A DNA stretch of 64,000 nt from Lachnospiraceae bacterium GAM79 (GTDB taxonomy: Bacteria; Bacillota; Clostridia; Lachnospirales; Lachnospiraceae), in contig CP085928.1 of assembly GCA_020735665.1 (NCBI GenBank), positions 2,464,501-2,528,500 of the forward strand. Direction: 5' to 3'. The position numbers and the translations under genes are program-made. Of this stretch, positions 43,617-52,421 are shown one piece after another; position 1 is the first letter of the stretch; the number at the start of each line of letters is the position of its first letter. The notes below the pieces were generated by a model. It made no database searches. It saw only the letters and a program-made list of their open reading frames with translations, and was not told the DNA's origin.

Positions 43617-44687
43617 TTATTCATACTGACGGAACCATGCACATTCTTCCTCATTGCACTGTACGCCTTCCGGGTTTTTCAGATTAATGTGAAATACATG
43701 TCCGCTGTCCGGATGTTTCTCTCCAAATGACCGGATCACATGCCGGATACCCAGCTTCTCCATTCGTTCATCCAGATGAATGGTCTGAAATCTCAGATCA
43801 TCATTTACACTGTACATCAGATATGCCGGTGGAAAATCTTTCGTCAGATACTCAAGCTGTGAAAGGAACAACTTTCTCTGCTCTTCAGATACTGCATAAC
43901 TTCCATCTTCCTTCTTCATATACCAGTCAGAAATATTATCCTCCCGCTTGTCCATCTCATATGCTCCGCAGTTCAGGCACACAGCCTTTGGAAGTCTGTC
44001 ATATGTAAAGAAATCCAGCTTGCTCCGATACGCTGCATTCCCGGCAATAATACAGTAATTTGCTGTAAGCTGCGCTCCTGCTGAATCCCCCAGCATATAA
44101 AACTTTTCCATATCCAGATGAAGCACACCTGCATTCTCATGAATATATCGGATAAGATATGCCACATCCTCAATCGCTGCCGGATATTTGTTCTGAGGTG
44201 CCAGCCGGTAATTAAAATTCACAACCGCAAATCCCTTTGATGCCAGATGGCAGCAATAATAACTATACAGCTCTTTATCTCCATAAAACCATCCACCGCC
44301 ATGAACGCTGACGATCACCGGATATGATGTCTGCGCATCCGGCTCAGCCGGATAATATATATCAAATAAACTGTTTGATGCATAACGTTCAGAATCAAGA
44401 TTCGAAGCATCGTCCGGTTCATTATAATAGAAAATCCGACTATACTTTTCCGATGTCTTTTCCCCCATAGTTCTCTGTGAAGCTAATAATTCAACTGCCT
44501 CACACCACTTCTGATGATCCGGCTCTTTTTTATAGTCCAAATTCTTGATCTGAATTACATTATTCGGATATATCAGTCCTTCATCCCGCTTTGCATCACT
44601 GGCACTCCATGCATGCCGCATATTTAACCATGCCGGAAGCTCTGCATTTTTATTTCCTTGATTTATAATTTCTGAAACATTTTTCAT
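43617..44687 (-). CDS. Alpha/beta-hydrolase esterase (hormone-sensitive-lipase-like)
   Basis: 356 residues without signal peptide. Oxyanion motif VSVHGGGWFYG (about 120-130), strand NFNYRLAPQNKYPAAIED, nucleophile elbow MLGDSAGAQL with Ser near 198, and a likely histidine in SGHVFHIN near the C-terminus. The family hydrolyses small esters such as acetylated or feruloylated sugars. The cytoplasmic location fits deacetylation of imported oligosaccharides. It stands alone between the Mrp gene and the divergent YitT gene. The substrate cannot be judged from the sequence. Confidence 0.85.
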   Translation of the reverse strand: MKNVSEIINQGNKNAELPAWLNMRHAWSASDAKRDEGLIYPNNVIQIKNLDYKKEPDHQKWCEAVELLASQRTMGEKTSEKYSRIFYYNEPDDASNLDSERYASNSLFDIYYPAEPDAQTSYPVIVSVHGGGWFYGDKELYSYYCCHLASKGFAVVNFNYRLAPQNKYPAAIEDVAYLIRYIHENAGVLHLDMEKFYMLGDSAGAQLTANYCIIAGNAAYRSKLDFFTYDRLPKAVCLNCGAYEMDKREDNISDWYMKKEDGSYAVSEEQRKLFLSQLEYLTKDFPPAYLMYSVNDDLRFQTIHLDERMEKLGIRHVIRSFGEKHPDSGHVFHINLKNPEGVQCNEEECAWFRQYE

Positions 44688-44806
44688 ATTATTCTATTTC
44701 CTCTAATATCACATAATATATGAGTCTATCTTACTCTCTGACAAATACGAATGCAAGAAAACAATAAACTTCCAGTAAAGATTTAATTAAATTAAGCACG
44801 ATTCTC

Positions 44807-44835
44807 TTGTAATCAATGGTTTTCTCGTGTAATAT
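44807..44835 (+). promoter_or_regulatory. Promoter for the YitT-family gene
   Basis: TTGTAA (44807-44812), 17-bp spacer, TAATAT (44830-44835), about 45 nt before the ATG at 44881. Confidence 0.5.
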
Positions 44836-44880
44836 TTGACCATAGTAAAAAATGTATATGACAGAACAGGAGGCTTTTAT

Positions 44881-45765
44881 ATGAATAAACTAAAAACCAT
44901 CTTTCGTTCCCTACACTGGAAAAATATCCTCGGGCTGACCATTGCCGGGCTTATCAATGCCTTCGGTATTACGATATTTTTAAGTCCTGTTAATCTCTAT
45001 GACAGTGGCATATCCGGTACTTCCATGCTGCTAAGCCAGATCACTCCGGAACACCTGTCACTTTCTGTTTTCCTTATTATTTTAAATATTCCACTATTCT
45101 TATATGGCTGGAAAAAGCAGGGATCTACCTTCACCATCTATGCGATCTATGTAGTTGCAATCTACTCTCTGGGTGCATGGTTGATTACAGATGTCCTTCC
45201 TGTCGATGTCCGATTTGTATCTCCGCTTGCAGGCTCCGATCTGCTTCTGTGCGCACTCTTTGGCGGTCTGATCTCTGGTGCGGGAAGCGGACTTGCGATC
45301 CGTTTTGGCGGTGCAATGGATGGTATCGAGACACTTGCGATCATATTTGCCAAACGCCTTGGCATCACCGTCGGAACCTTTGTTATGGCATATAATGTAA
45401 TGCTTTATATCATCTGTGGCATTATCCTGAACAGTTGGATCCTGCCTCTCTATTCCATCGTTACATATATGGCTGCACTTAAGACTATCGACTTTATCGT
45501 AGAAGGTATTGACCGTTCCAAAGCCGCCTATATCATTACAACGAAGCCACAGGAAATCTGTCAGGAACTCTCGGATACATTTTCCTGCGGTATAACGATG
45601 ATCGATGCAAAGGGCTTCTATTCGGATCAGGAAAAGACCATGATCTACATTGTTGTAAACCGTTTCCAGATTGGAAAGATGAAGAATATTGTCCATGAAC
45701 TTGACGATAAAGCCTATGTCTCCATCAGCGAGATTGCCGAGGTTTACAGCTTTAACAAACAATAA
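44881..45765 (+). CDS. YitT family membrane protein with DUF2179 domain
   Basis: 294 residues from the ATG at 44881, preceded by AGGAGG. Five or six membrane helices (ILGLTIAGLINAFGITIFLSP, FGGLISGAGSGLAIRFGGAMDGIETLAI, NVMLYIICGIILN) are followed by a cytoplasmic DUF2179 ferredoxin-like domain (about 210-294; EICQELSDTFSCGITMIDAKGFYSD). The GGAMDG motif is diagnostic. Function is unsettled; these proteins are widespread in Firmicutes. Monocistronic. Confidence 0.9.
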   Translation: MNKLKTIFRSLHWKNILGLTIAGLINAFGITIFLSPVNLYDSGISGTSMLLSQITPEHLSLSVFLIILNIPLFLYGWKKQGSTFTIYAIYVVAIYSLGAWLITDVLPVDVRFVSPLAGSDLLLCALFGGLISGAGSGLAIRFGGAMDGIETLAIIFAKRLGITVGTFVMAYNVMLYIICGIILNSWILPLYSIVTYMAALKTIDFIVEGIDRSKAAYIITTKPQEICQELSDTFSCGITMIDAKGFYSDQEKTMIYIVVNRFQIGKMKNIVHELDDKAYVSISEIAEVYSFNKQ

Positions 45766-45795
45766 TATCTCAATAACTTATTTGCGCAACAGAAA

Positions 45796-45823
45796 CAGGC
45801 ACCGGTATTATCACCAGTGCCTG
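45796..45823 (-). terminator. Terminator after the GH16 gene
   Basis: CAGGCACCGGT-ATTAT-CACCAGTGCCTG; on the minus strand it is followed by TTTCTGTT. It lies 38 nt beyond the GH16 stop codon and could also stop the YitT transcript. Confidence 0.55.
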
Positions 45824-45860
45824 CCTTGCATAAATACTTATGTGTTTATATGCCTGTGAA

Positions 45861-48800
45861 TTATTCAGCAAGCTTTTTTAAAGAGATATTTGATACTGTG
45901 ATTGTAGATGCAGGGGTATCAACATCCGCAATCTTACCCATAGAGAGGAAGAATCCAGCATCAGTATCTGTCTCTTCATTCATTGTGAATGTAATGGTTT
46001 TTACAACCTCTTCATTCTTTGGAAGAACAATTGTTTCTCCACCATACCATTTATAAGTGTTGCTCATGAAATTCAATAATACCGTTCTTGCTTCGGTTGA
46101 CTTTAAAGTAATACTTGCTTCATAGGTCTTTCCATTTTCCAATGCCAGTCCCGTCTGCTTCAACTGTACATTCCAGTCAGCAGTTCCAACATCTGATAAT
46201 TCATAAGTGATAACACCCTTATCAACTGTCTGTGTTCCAACAGCATCACCCATAATACCACCTTCCCAGTTTGAAAGTCCATTGTCTCCCTCTGAGAAAT
46301 CTGCGTTCTTGATCAGATTCACATCTGACTCCGTCTCATCAACCTTTGGAGCATCAATTTTCTCAAGAATAATATCATCAATACAGATTCTATGCTGCTG
46401 TTTGATCTGAACACCGCCTACAGCACCCATAGAAATACTTAAAATTGTTCTAGGATCACTCTTGTTCTTCATCTTGAACTCAACAACAATAGACTGATAT
46501 TCATCTGTAAGATCAACTGTCTTTGATCCTGAATATGGTGTCCAGTCATCATCAGATGAACCATCTCTCTGAAGTGCAACCATAAGCTTACGGTTCATAT
46601 CTGATTTTGCCTTTAATGATAGTCTGTACCACTGACCTTCTTCAAGACTAATATTGTTCTGCTTTAACTGGATCATCCAGTCCTGAGCACCTGTATCCTT
46701 GATCGTAAAATCTGCTGCACAATCTTCTGTCTGACTGTCGACTACATAAGATACATCTGTGCTGCCTTCTGCATATACTTCGTAACCGGAGAAACCTGCC
46801 TTAAAACTTCCGTTCTTAATCAGTGTATTTTCAACAACGCGAACATTGTCCAAATAGATCGTTCCCTTATTTCCAAGGAAATATGTTATCGTCTTAAGTG
46901 CATCAGTTAACTCTTCCGGTGTTTTAAATACATAGTTAAATGTCTGTTTGTCTGTTGTTACATCTGCAGTAAATGTTTCACCTGCAATAACTACATCAAG
47001 CTGCATATCTGTATCTGCCTGTGCGTCAAAGCTCAATGCATATTCTGTCTCACTGTTAAGTGGAAGACCATCCTGTGAAAGGATTACATCCGCTTTATTC
47101 TTTGTATCAGCCTTTACCATAAGACGACGGCCATCTGCCAATCCTGTTACGCTAACTACTGCCTGGCAGTTATTTGTCACAGTCCAGTCACCGAGACGAT
47201 TCTTACCTTCCTGAAAACCACCATTGTAAATATAGTTACCATCTGATAAAGGTTTTTTACTATTATCAATTTCCTTCTGTGCTGTCTTTTTAATTGATAC
47301 ATTTGTAATGTATACAGTAGCTGTTGAATCTGTAGCACCGAAATTGAACTCCAGACGTGCATTTGCATCCGGCTTATCCATCATGGTGTATGTATAAGTA
47401 TAGGTCTGCTTCTCTGTTTTCAGGTCAACAACCGTATCATTCAGATAACGCTTGTAGGAACGATCTGGTGCAGATACATCTACTTTCATAGTACGTGCTT
47501 CATCTGCCCATGCATCAAATGTTACTGTATATTCGCCACCTTTTTCTGCAGGAATTGATGGCTGAACAAGCTGAATACTGTAATCAACTGTTCCTGCATT
47601 ATCTGTATGTATTTCAATTGTCTTGTCATTAATAACTGCATTTCCTTCTCCTTCTAAAGTGGTAAGGAATTTCCAGTCTATGTCATCTGTGAGATCTTCT
47701 GTCTTAGCAAAATCTCCATTGTTTACATAGTTTCCATTTGCATCCGGATCACGGATAATTACTTCGTTAACAGGTTTTTCTACATCTTCATTGTAGCTGT
47801 CCTTCTGATATACTTTTACATAATCAATACTATAACTCTGAGTATTGATATAATCTGCATCATCATCCGGATATCCAACCCATGATCCACCAACTGCAAG
47901 ATTTAAGATCATGTAAAATGGCTGATCAAATGGTGCCGGATAAGCAACCTCTGTCTCACCTTCAACTGCTGTGAACCAGTCACTTGTCTCATGATATTTT
48001 ACTCCATCTACATACCATGTGATTTTACCTGGCTGCCAGTCGCATGAAAATGTATGATATTCATCTGCAAAATTTCCATCTTCTAATGTATATGTCCCCT
48101 GTTTTTCAGCATGTGGACTTCCATAATGAATCGTACCATAAACCTTATTTGTTTCCTGACCCATAACTTCCATAGCATCAATCTCTCCACATCTTGGCCA
48201 CTGTCCATACAGATTTTCATCTGTTGGCATCATCCAGAAGGCCGGAAGGAAACCTTTTCCGCTTGGAACCTTAGCTCTTACCTCAAACAATCCATATGTA
48301 AAATCATGCTTACCCTGAGTATTGATTCTTCCTGAAGTAATAGAATATGAACCATCTTCATTCTTTGTCTTGACAGGCTGGATAACCAGCTTTCCATCCT
48401 TTACATATACATTCTGATCAGACTTTACATATGCCTGTAATTCACTGTTTACCCATCCTGGTGCATGCTCTTCATAATTCCAGTCATCCTCATTTAACGC
48501 ATCACCATCAAAGTCATCTTCCCATTTCAGATTATATCCATCATAAGAAAGCTTGTTGTCTTTGTCGTCCGGCTTATTTGGGGTCTCTGGCTTGTTTGGT
48601 GTCTCCGGCTTGTTTGGTGTCTCCGGCTTGTTTGGTGTCTCTGGCTTATTTGGTGTCTCCGGCTTGTTTGGTGTCTCCGGCTTGTTTGGTGTTTCTGGTT
48701 TATTGGATGGCTTGGTGGTCTTCTTTTTAATAGTAATTTTACATTTTGCCTTCTTTCCGCTGCCATCTTTAGCCGTAGCTGTAATTGTAACCGTTCCAGC

Positions 48801-49334
48801 CTTCTTACATGTAACAACACCCTTCTTACTTACTGTTGCAACCTTCTTATTGCTTGAAGTAAACTTTACACCCTTTACACTGGTTTTTTTAGGTGAAACT
48901 GTTGCTTTTAATTTTACCTTCTTGCCAACCTGTGTTTTCACCTTGCTTTTATTGAGCTTTACAGATTTAACAGGTGTTCCAACAATAACCTTCAAAGTTG
49001 TCTTTTTCTTCTTATTCACCTTGCTTCTTACTGTTATAGTTGCTTTTCCCTTTTTCAGTGCTTTGATTTTACCGGTTTTACTTACCGTAGCAACCTTCTT
49101 ATTTGAAGATTCATAGGTTACCTTTTTACTGATTTTTCCATTTACAGTTACTTTTGTTTTCAACTGGTATGATTTTTTTGCTTTTAAAACAAGTGTTTTT
49201 GTCTCAGGCTTTACAATCGATACCATCTTGATTGTTGCTTTTTTTGTTGTTGCAGCCATAACCGGCATCTGGATGGTGCTTACCAAAAGAGTAAGAGCCA
49301 TTAAAAAAGCAATAATCTTTTTTGCATTTTTCAT
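45861..49334 (-). CDS. Secreted modular beta-glucanase (Big2 x2, GH16, four CBM4-like modules)
   Basis: 1157 residues from the ATG at 49334 (GGGAGG upstream). Signal peptide 1-28. Two Lys-rich Big_2 domains (about 45-200, each with SSNKKVATVSK) may hold the enzyme to the wall. A linker of eight near-perfect PNKPET repeats follows (about 206-255). The GH16 domain (about 263-506) has the catalytic GEIDAMEVMG near 383 with nucleophile and acid/base glutamates in ExDxxE spacing, of the laminarinase type. Four jelly-roll CBM4/9-like modules fill the C-terminus (each starts NGDF, NGGF, NGSF or NADF). It should cut beta-1,3 or mixed-linkage 1,3-1,4 glucan outside the cell. The products could feed cellobiose phosphorylase. 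Control by the divergent AraC protein is likely. Confidence 0.92.
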   Translation of the reverse strand: MKNAKKIIAFLMALTLLVSTIQMPVMAATTKKATIKMVSIVKPETKTLVLKAKKSYQLKTKVTVNGKISKKVTYESSNKKVATVSKTGKIKALKKGKATITVRSKVNKKKKTTLKVIVGTPVKSVKLNKSKVKTQVGKKVKLKATVSPKKTSVKGVKFTSSNKKVATVSKKGVVTCKKAGTVTITATAKDGSGKKAKCKITIKKKTTKPSNKPETPNKPETPNKPETPNKPETPNKPETPNKPETPNKPETPNKPDDKDNKLSYDGYNLKWEDDFDGDALNEDDWNYEEHAPGWVNSELQAYVKSDQNVYVKDGKLVIQPVKTKNEDGSYSITSGRINTQGKHDFTYGLFEVRAKVPSGKGFLPAFWMMPTDENLYGQWPRCGEIDAMEVMGQETNKVYGTIHYGSPHAEKQGTYTLEDGNFADEYHTFSCDWQPGKITWYVDGVKYHETSDWFTAVEGETEVAYPAPFDQPFYMILNLAVGGSWVGYPDDDADYINTQSYSIDYVKVYQKDSYNEDVEKPVNEVIIRDPDANGNYVNNGDFAKTEDLTDDIDWKFLTTLEGEGNAVINDKTIEIHTDNAGTVDYSIQLVQPSIPAEKGGEYTVTFDAWADEARTMKVDVSAPDRSYKRYLNDTVVDLKTEKQTYTYTYTMMDKPDANARLEFNFGATDSTATVYITNVSIKKTAQKEIDNSKKPLSDGNYIYNGGFQEGKNRLGDWTVTNNCQAVVSVTGLADGRRLMVKADTKNKADVILSQDGLPLNSETEYALSFDAQADTDMQLDVVIAGETFTADVTTDKQTFNYVFKTPEELTDALKTITYFLGNKGTIYLDNVRVVENTLIKNGSFKAGFSGYEVYAEGSTDVSYVVDSQTEDCAADFTIKDTGAQDWMIQLKQNNISLEEGQWYRLSLKAKSDMNRKLMVALQRDGSSDDDWTPYSGSKTVDLTDEYQSIVVEFKMKNKSDPRTILSISMGAVGGVQIKQQHRICIDDIILEKIDAPKVDETESDVNLIKNADFSEGDNGLSNWEGGIMGDAVGTQTVDKGVITYELSDVGTADWNVQLKQTGLALENGKTYEASITLKSTEARTVLLNFMSNTYKWYGGETIVLPKNEEVVKTITFTMNEETDTDAGFFLSMGKIADVDTPASTITVSNISLKKLAE
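48571..48714. repeat. 18-bp tandem repeat encoding the PNKPET linker
   Basis: Copies start every 18 bp at 48571, 48589, 48607, 48625, 48643, 48661, 48679 and 48697 with the plus-strand form GGCTTGTTTGGTGTCTCC. They encode PETPNK on the minus strand. The internal copies are nearly identical, so copy number may vary between strains. Confidence 0.85.
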
Positions 49335-49372
49335 AAATACATACCTCCCGTATAGATTTTTATTATGCAAAT

Positions 49373-49401
49373 AGTATAAGAAGATTACAGTTTTCTTTAT
49401 A
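49373..49401 (-). promoter_or_regulatory. Activator-dependent promoter of the GH16 gene
   Basis: On the minus strand the -10 is TATACT (49378-49373). Seventeen bp upstream the -35 position reads TATAAA, a poor box, which lies inside the direct repeat at 49396-49407. This suits activation by an AraC-type protein touching the -35 region. Confidence 0.6.
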
Positions 49402-49427
49402 TCGTTTATATTACTTTTATATCGTTT
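49396..49427. promoter_or_regulatory. Direct-repeat operator, likely AraC-family binding site
   Basis: Two perfect copies of TTTATATCGTTT (AAACGATATAAA on the minus strand) at 49396-49407 and 49416-49427, 20 bp apart. They face the GH16 promoter. The distal copy ends 3 bp before the -35 box of the divergent AraC gene, so one site could serve both. Confidence 0.7.
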
Positions 49428-49429
49428 TA

Positions 49430-49458
49430 TTGACCATAGCCATGTTTTATGATACAAT
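49430..49458 (+). promoter_or_regulatory. Promoter of the AraC-family regulator
   Basis: TTGACC (49430-49435), 17-bp spacer, TACAAT (49453-49458), about 85 nt before the ATG. Confidence 0.65.
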
Positions 49459-49546
49459 TTATACAAATTTACTAATAGTCATTTTGTTTTATCTGTCATA
49501 TTTACTATATAGTCTTATGACTGCTTTATACGAATGGGGATAGGAT

Positions 49547-50293
49547 ATGCAACTAAAAAAAGAACTTGTATACCGAGAATTTGTTCAAAGGGAAAATAAT
49601 CTTCTGCGGGCTCCATACAATCCGGAGGTTTCCTTTTATGCAGCGATAAAAGAAGGAGATGTAGCAAAGGTTAAACAGCTGTGTCAGGAATCCTTATTAG
49701 ATAAAGAAGGATTAGGCACCTTGTCCGACCACTATCTTCAAAACATAAAATACCATTATGTCATTACAACAGCAATTATTGCACGTTACTGCATTGAAGG
49801 TGGTATGGAATTGTCAAATGCCTACAGTCTGAGCGATTTCTATATCCAAAAAGCGGACCGTTGCAAAACGCCAGAGGAAGTTGCAGCACTTCATCCTGCC
49901 ATGTGTATGGATTATGCGAAACGAATGCGAAACCTTCGAAAATCCAAAATATCATCACTCCATATTGCTGTCTGTCTGGATTATATCTATGATCATCTTC
50001 ATACTCATATCACAGCAGAACAGCTTGCTAAGCTGACAGGATTAAATATCTCCTATCTATCCCGGCTTTTTAAAAAGGAAACCGGTCAGACAATCAGCAA
50101 CTATATTCGTGATAAAAAAATTGAAACAGCGAAAAATATGTTACTTTATTCTGATTTCTCGCCTTCTGAAATTGCATCAATTCTGGCATTTCCCAGCCAG
50201 AGTTATTTTACAGAAGTATTTCGAAAGACAACTGGAGTCACTCCAAGAAAATATCAGGAATCTTTTTTACGAACAACTGCCCTTGGAAAATAA
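49547..50293 (+). CDS. AraC-family transcriptional regulator
   Basis: 248 residues; GGGGATAGG precedes the ATG. The C-terminal 100 residues carry the two helix-turn-helix units (HITAEQLAKLTGLNISYLSRLFKKETG and SPSEIASILAFPSQSYFTEVFRKTTGVTPRKYQ). The N-terminal 145 residues are helical with no cupin signature (AIKEGDVAKVKQLC, YVITTAIIARYCIEGGMELSNAYSLSDFYI). This is the layout of Lachnospiraceae AraC proteins whose ligand is unclear. It is divergent from the GH16 beta-glucanase and flanks its operator, so it is the likely activator of that gene. Confidence 0.88.
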   Translation: MQLKKELVYREFVQRENNLLRAPYNPEVSFYAAIKEGDVAKVKQLCQESLLDKEGLGTLSDHYLQNIKYHYVITTAIIARYCIEGGMELSNAYSLSDFYIQKADRCKTPEEVAALHPAMCMDYAKRMRNLRKSKISSLHIAVCLDYIYDHLHTHITAEQLAKLTGLNISYLSRLFKKETGQTISNYIRDKKIETAKNMLLYSDFSPSEIASILAFPSQSYFTEVFRKTTGVTPRKYQESFLRTTALGK

Positions 50294-50373
50294 TACAACA
50301 ACTATCTGTGCATATCTTGTGTTATACTGGATATGCACATTTTATATTGTAAGCTTATTTCAAGGAGGCACAT

Positions 50374-51897
50374 ATGTCTGTATTATCATCTATAGAACCA
50401 CAAAATGTATTTCATTATTTTGAAGAAATCTGCTCCATCCCACATGGCTCCGGTCATACCGATGCGATCAGTAATTATCTGACAGCATTTGCCGAAGCGC
50501 ATGAACTGAAATATATCAAAGATGCTTCCAACAATGTCATTATCTTTAAGCCGGGAACCTCCGGCTATGAGACTTCTGCCCCTGTCATACTGCAGGGACA
50601 TATGGACATGGTTGCTGTGAAAGAAAAGGACTGCCCGATCAATATGGATACCGATAGTCTGAAACTCAAATTGGAAAATGGCATTATCAGCGCAGAAGGC
50701 ACGACCCTTGGCGGTGATGATGGAATCGCTGTCGCATTTGCACTTGCAATACTCGACTCCCACGATATTCCACATCCACCATTAGAAGCTGTCTTTACGG
50801 TTGACGAGGAGATCGGTATGCTCGGTGCGGCAGCTCTTGACTGTTCGCCACTCTCATCCCGTATCATGTTAAATCTTGATTCCGAAGACGAAGGCTATCT
50901 GCTTGTCAGTTGTGCAGGCGGCGCAACCGCAGATGTTCAGATCCCCGTTATATGGGAAAATACGAACGAAAAGGCATCGGCCTATAAACTCTCTGTCTCA
51001 CATGCCTGTGGCGGTCATTCCGGTGTCGAGATCAACAAGCAAAGTGCAAATGCCAGCAAGGTGCTGGGACGTGTTCTGAACGCACTTGCAAATGATTTTG
51101 ATATGAAATTATCCACGCTCTCCGGCGGTTTAAAAGATAACGCCATCCCGACCGATGCAGAAGCTGTCGTTATCTTTTCTGATACCGATATGTCTGACAT
51201 AAACACACCAGACCATGCAAATATTCCAGCAAATTCTGTGCACTCAAGCCTTCAGGATCTCATCTCCAAATGGAATCAGATCATCCGTCATGAATACACC
51301 CATACAGACCCGGATATCTGTATCACCTTAGAGCCTGTTGATCTTCCGGCAGCCACAATGACGGATACATCTACCCATACCGTGATCGATGTCTTAATGA
51401 CTTATCCAAATGGTGTCCGGAAAATGAGCAAAGATATCGCAGGGCTGGTTCAGACTTCCCTGAACCTCGGTATCCTGTCAACGATCAAACCAGACGATCA
51501 ATCAACAAATGGCATAGTATCTTTTAAAAGCTCCGTCCGAAGCAGTATCGGAAGTGAAAAAGATGCTCTGCTTAACAGCCTGAAATCTCTCGCCACTCTT
51601 GCAGGCGGAACACTGACAATAACCGGAGATTATCCTGCATGGGAATACCGGGAGGTGTCTCCTCTTCGCGATCTGATGGTAAAAATATTTAAACAGCAAT
51701 ATGGAAAAGAACCTGTGATACAGGCACTCCATGCCGGTGTAGAATGTGGAATCTTTGCGTCGAAAATGCCGGGACTCGACTGTGTATCCTTCGGACCGGA
51801 TATGGACGATATCCACACAACCAATGAATCCATGAACGTTGAAAGTGTCCGCAGAACATGGGAATATACCTTAAAGATATTGAAAGAATTGAAATAA
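50374..51897 (+). CDS. pepD: Aminoacyl-histidine dipeptidase (M20)
   Basis: 507 residues with AAGGAGG before the ATG. It hydrolyses Xaa-His and related dipeptides in the cytoplasm. Start IEPQNVFHYFEEICSIPHGSG, zinc ligands in QGHMDMVAVKE, GGDDGIAVA and TVDEEIGMLGA (catalytic Glu), LDSEDEG, and the lid segment CGGHSGVEI. GVECGIF and SFGPDMDDIHTTNE lie near the C-terminus. It is monocistronic and ends at a strong bidirectional hairpin. Confidence 0.95.
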   Translation: MSVLSSIEPQNVFHYFEEICSIPHGSGHTDAISNYLTAFAEAHELKYIKDASNNVIIFKPGTSGYETSAPVILQGHMDMVAVKEKDCPINMDTDSLKLKLENGIISAEGTTLGGDDGIAVAFALAILDSHDIPHPPLEAVFTVDEEIGMLGAAALDCSPLSSRIMLNLDSEDEGYLLVSCAGGATADVQIPVIWENTNEKASAYKLSVSHACGGHSGVEINKQSANASKVLGRVLNALANDFDMKLSTLSGGLKDNAIPTDAEAVVIFSDTDMSDINTPDHANIPANSVHSSLQDLISKWNQIIRHEYTHTDPDICITLEPVDLPAATMTDTSTHTVIDVLMTYPNGVRKMSKDIAGLVQTSLNLGILSTIKPDDQSTNGIVSFKSSVRSSIGSEKDALLNSLKSLATLAGGTLTITGDYPAWEYREVSPLRDLMVKIFKQQYGKEPVIQALHAGVECGIFASKMPGLDCVSFGPDMDDIHTTNESMNVESVRRTWEYTLKILKELK

Positions 51898-51913
51898 TAT
51901 ATCTTAAAAAAAG

Positions 51914-51953
51914 GAGCTGACACCTAACAATTCTATTGTTATCGTGTCAGCTC
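51914..51953. terminator. Bidirectional terminator, pepD and agr-linked operon
   Basis: GAGCTGACAC and GTGTCAGCTC arms with a 20-nt AT-rich loop, an A run before and CTTATCAT after. The genes on either side converge on it. Confidence 0.75.
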
Positions 51954-51998
51954 TTATCATAAAAGAATCTGAGAGAAATTAATAATATTTTATCTTAC

Positions 51999-52409
51999 TT
52001 AGTATATAAATGTTATTTGTTGTTTGTCATCACTTGTTTGACTGCTTCCAAGCCCTACAACCCTCAAACTAACACTTTTATTCTTATCTATTGTGTTAGT
52101 AAGATTCATTGTAGTGTTTTTATTGTTCTTGTATAACTTAATTGATGATGAATATGCCGCCCAACTACCTGATATATTAGAACGGACTTGTCCATAACAG
52201 TACTCCATTTTACCAAATCCAGATGCATTCTTTGCATACACTATTTTTCCTGTTGATGTTTTTGTATATATACCATGAACGCTCCAGATAGATGGATGTA
52301 CATACATTGTCTTTAAAGTTCCAGCCGCCTCTGCCTTTGGAACACTCGTAGGAGCTATACAAAATATTGCCATTAATGCTATAACAAGAATCTTTACCTT
52401 CATTTTCAT
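51999..52409 (-). CDS. Small secreted protein of unknown function
   Basis: 136 residues with GGGAGGG upstream. Signal peptide 1-28 (ILVIALMAIFCIAPTSVPKAEA), mature part about 108 residues and probably all beta-strand, rich in Ser, Thr, Asn and Lys with a single cysteine (YCYGQ). No family recognised. It is the last gene of the agrD operon, 12 nt after the permease gene, so it is probably the cargo, target or immunity factor of that transporter. The order small secreted protein / large permease / ABC ATPase resembles lactococcin-972-type bacteriocin loci, but the lactococcin-972 motifs are absent. Confidence 0.65.
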   Translation of the reverse strand: MKMKVKILVIALMAIFCIAPTSVPKAEAAGTLKTMYVHPSIWSVHGIYTKTSTGKIVYAKNASGFGKMEYCYGQVRSNISGSWAAYSSSIKLYKNNKNTTMNLTNTIDKNKSVSLRVVGLGSSQTSDDKQQITFIY

Positions 52410-52421
52410 AATTACCCTCCC

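Noticed and set aside
45100-45762. 220-residue frame opposite the YitT gene
   Set aside because: Antisense to a clear family member with its own AGGAGG and promoter; no ribosome site of its own.
48553-49116. 187-residue plus-strand frame with GLFGVS repeats
   Set aside because: It is the antisense reading of the 18-bp linker array and Big_2 domains of the GH16 gene.
51999-52409. Lactococcin-972 family bacteriocin
   Set aside because: The gene order is similar but the Trp/His/Ser motifs of that family are not in the mature sequence, so I left it unnamed.
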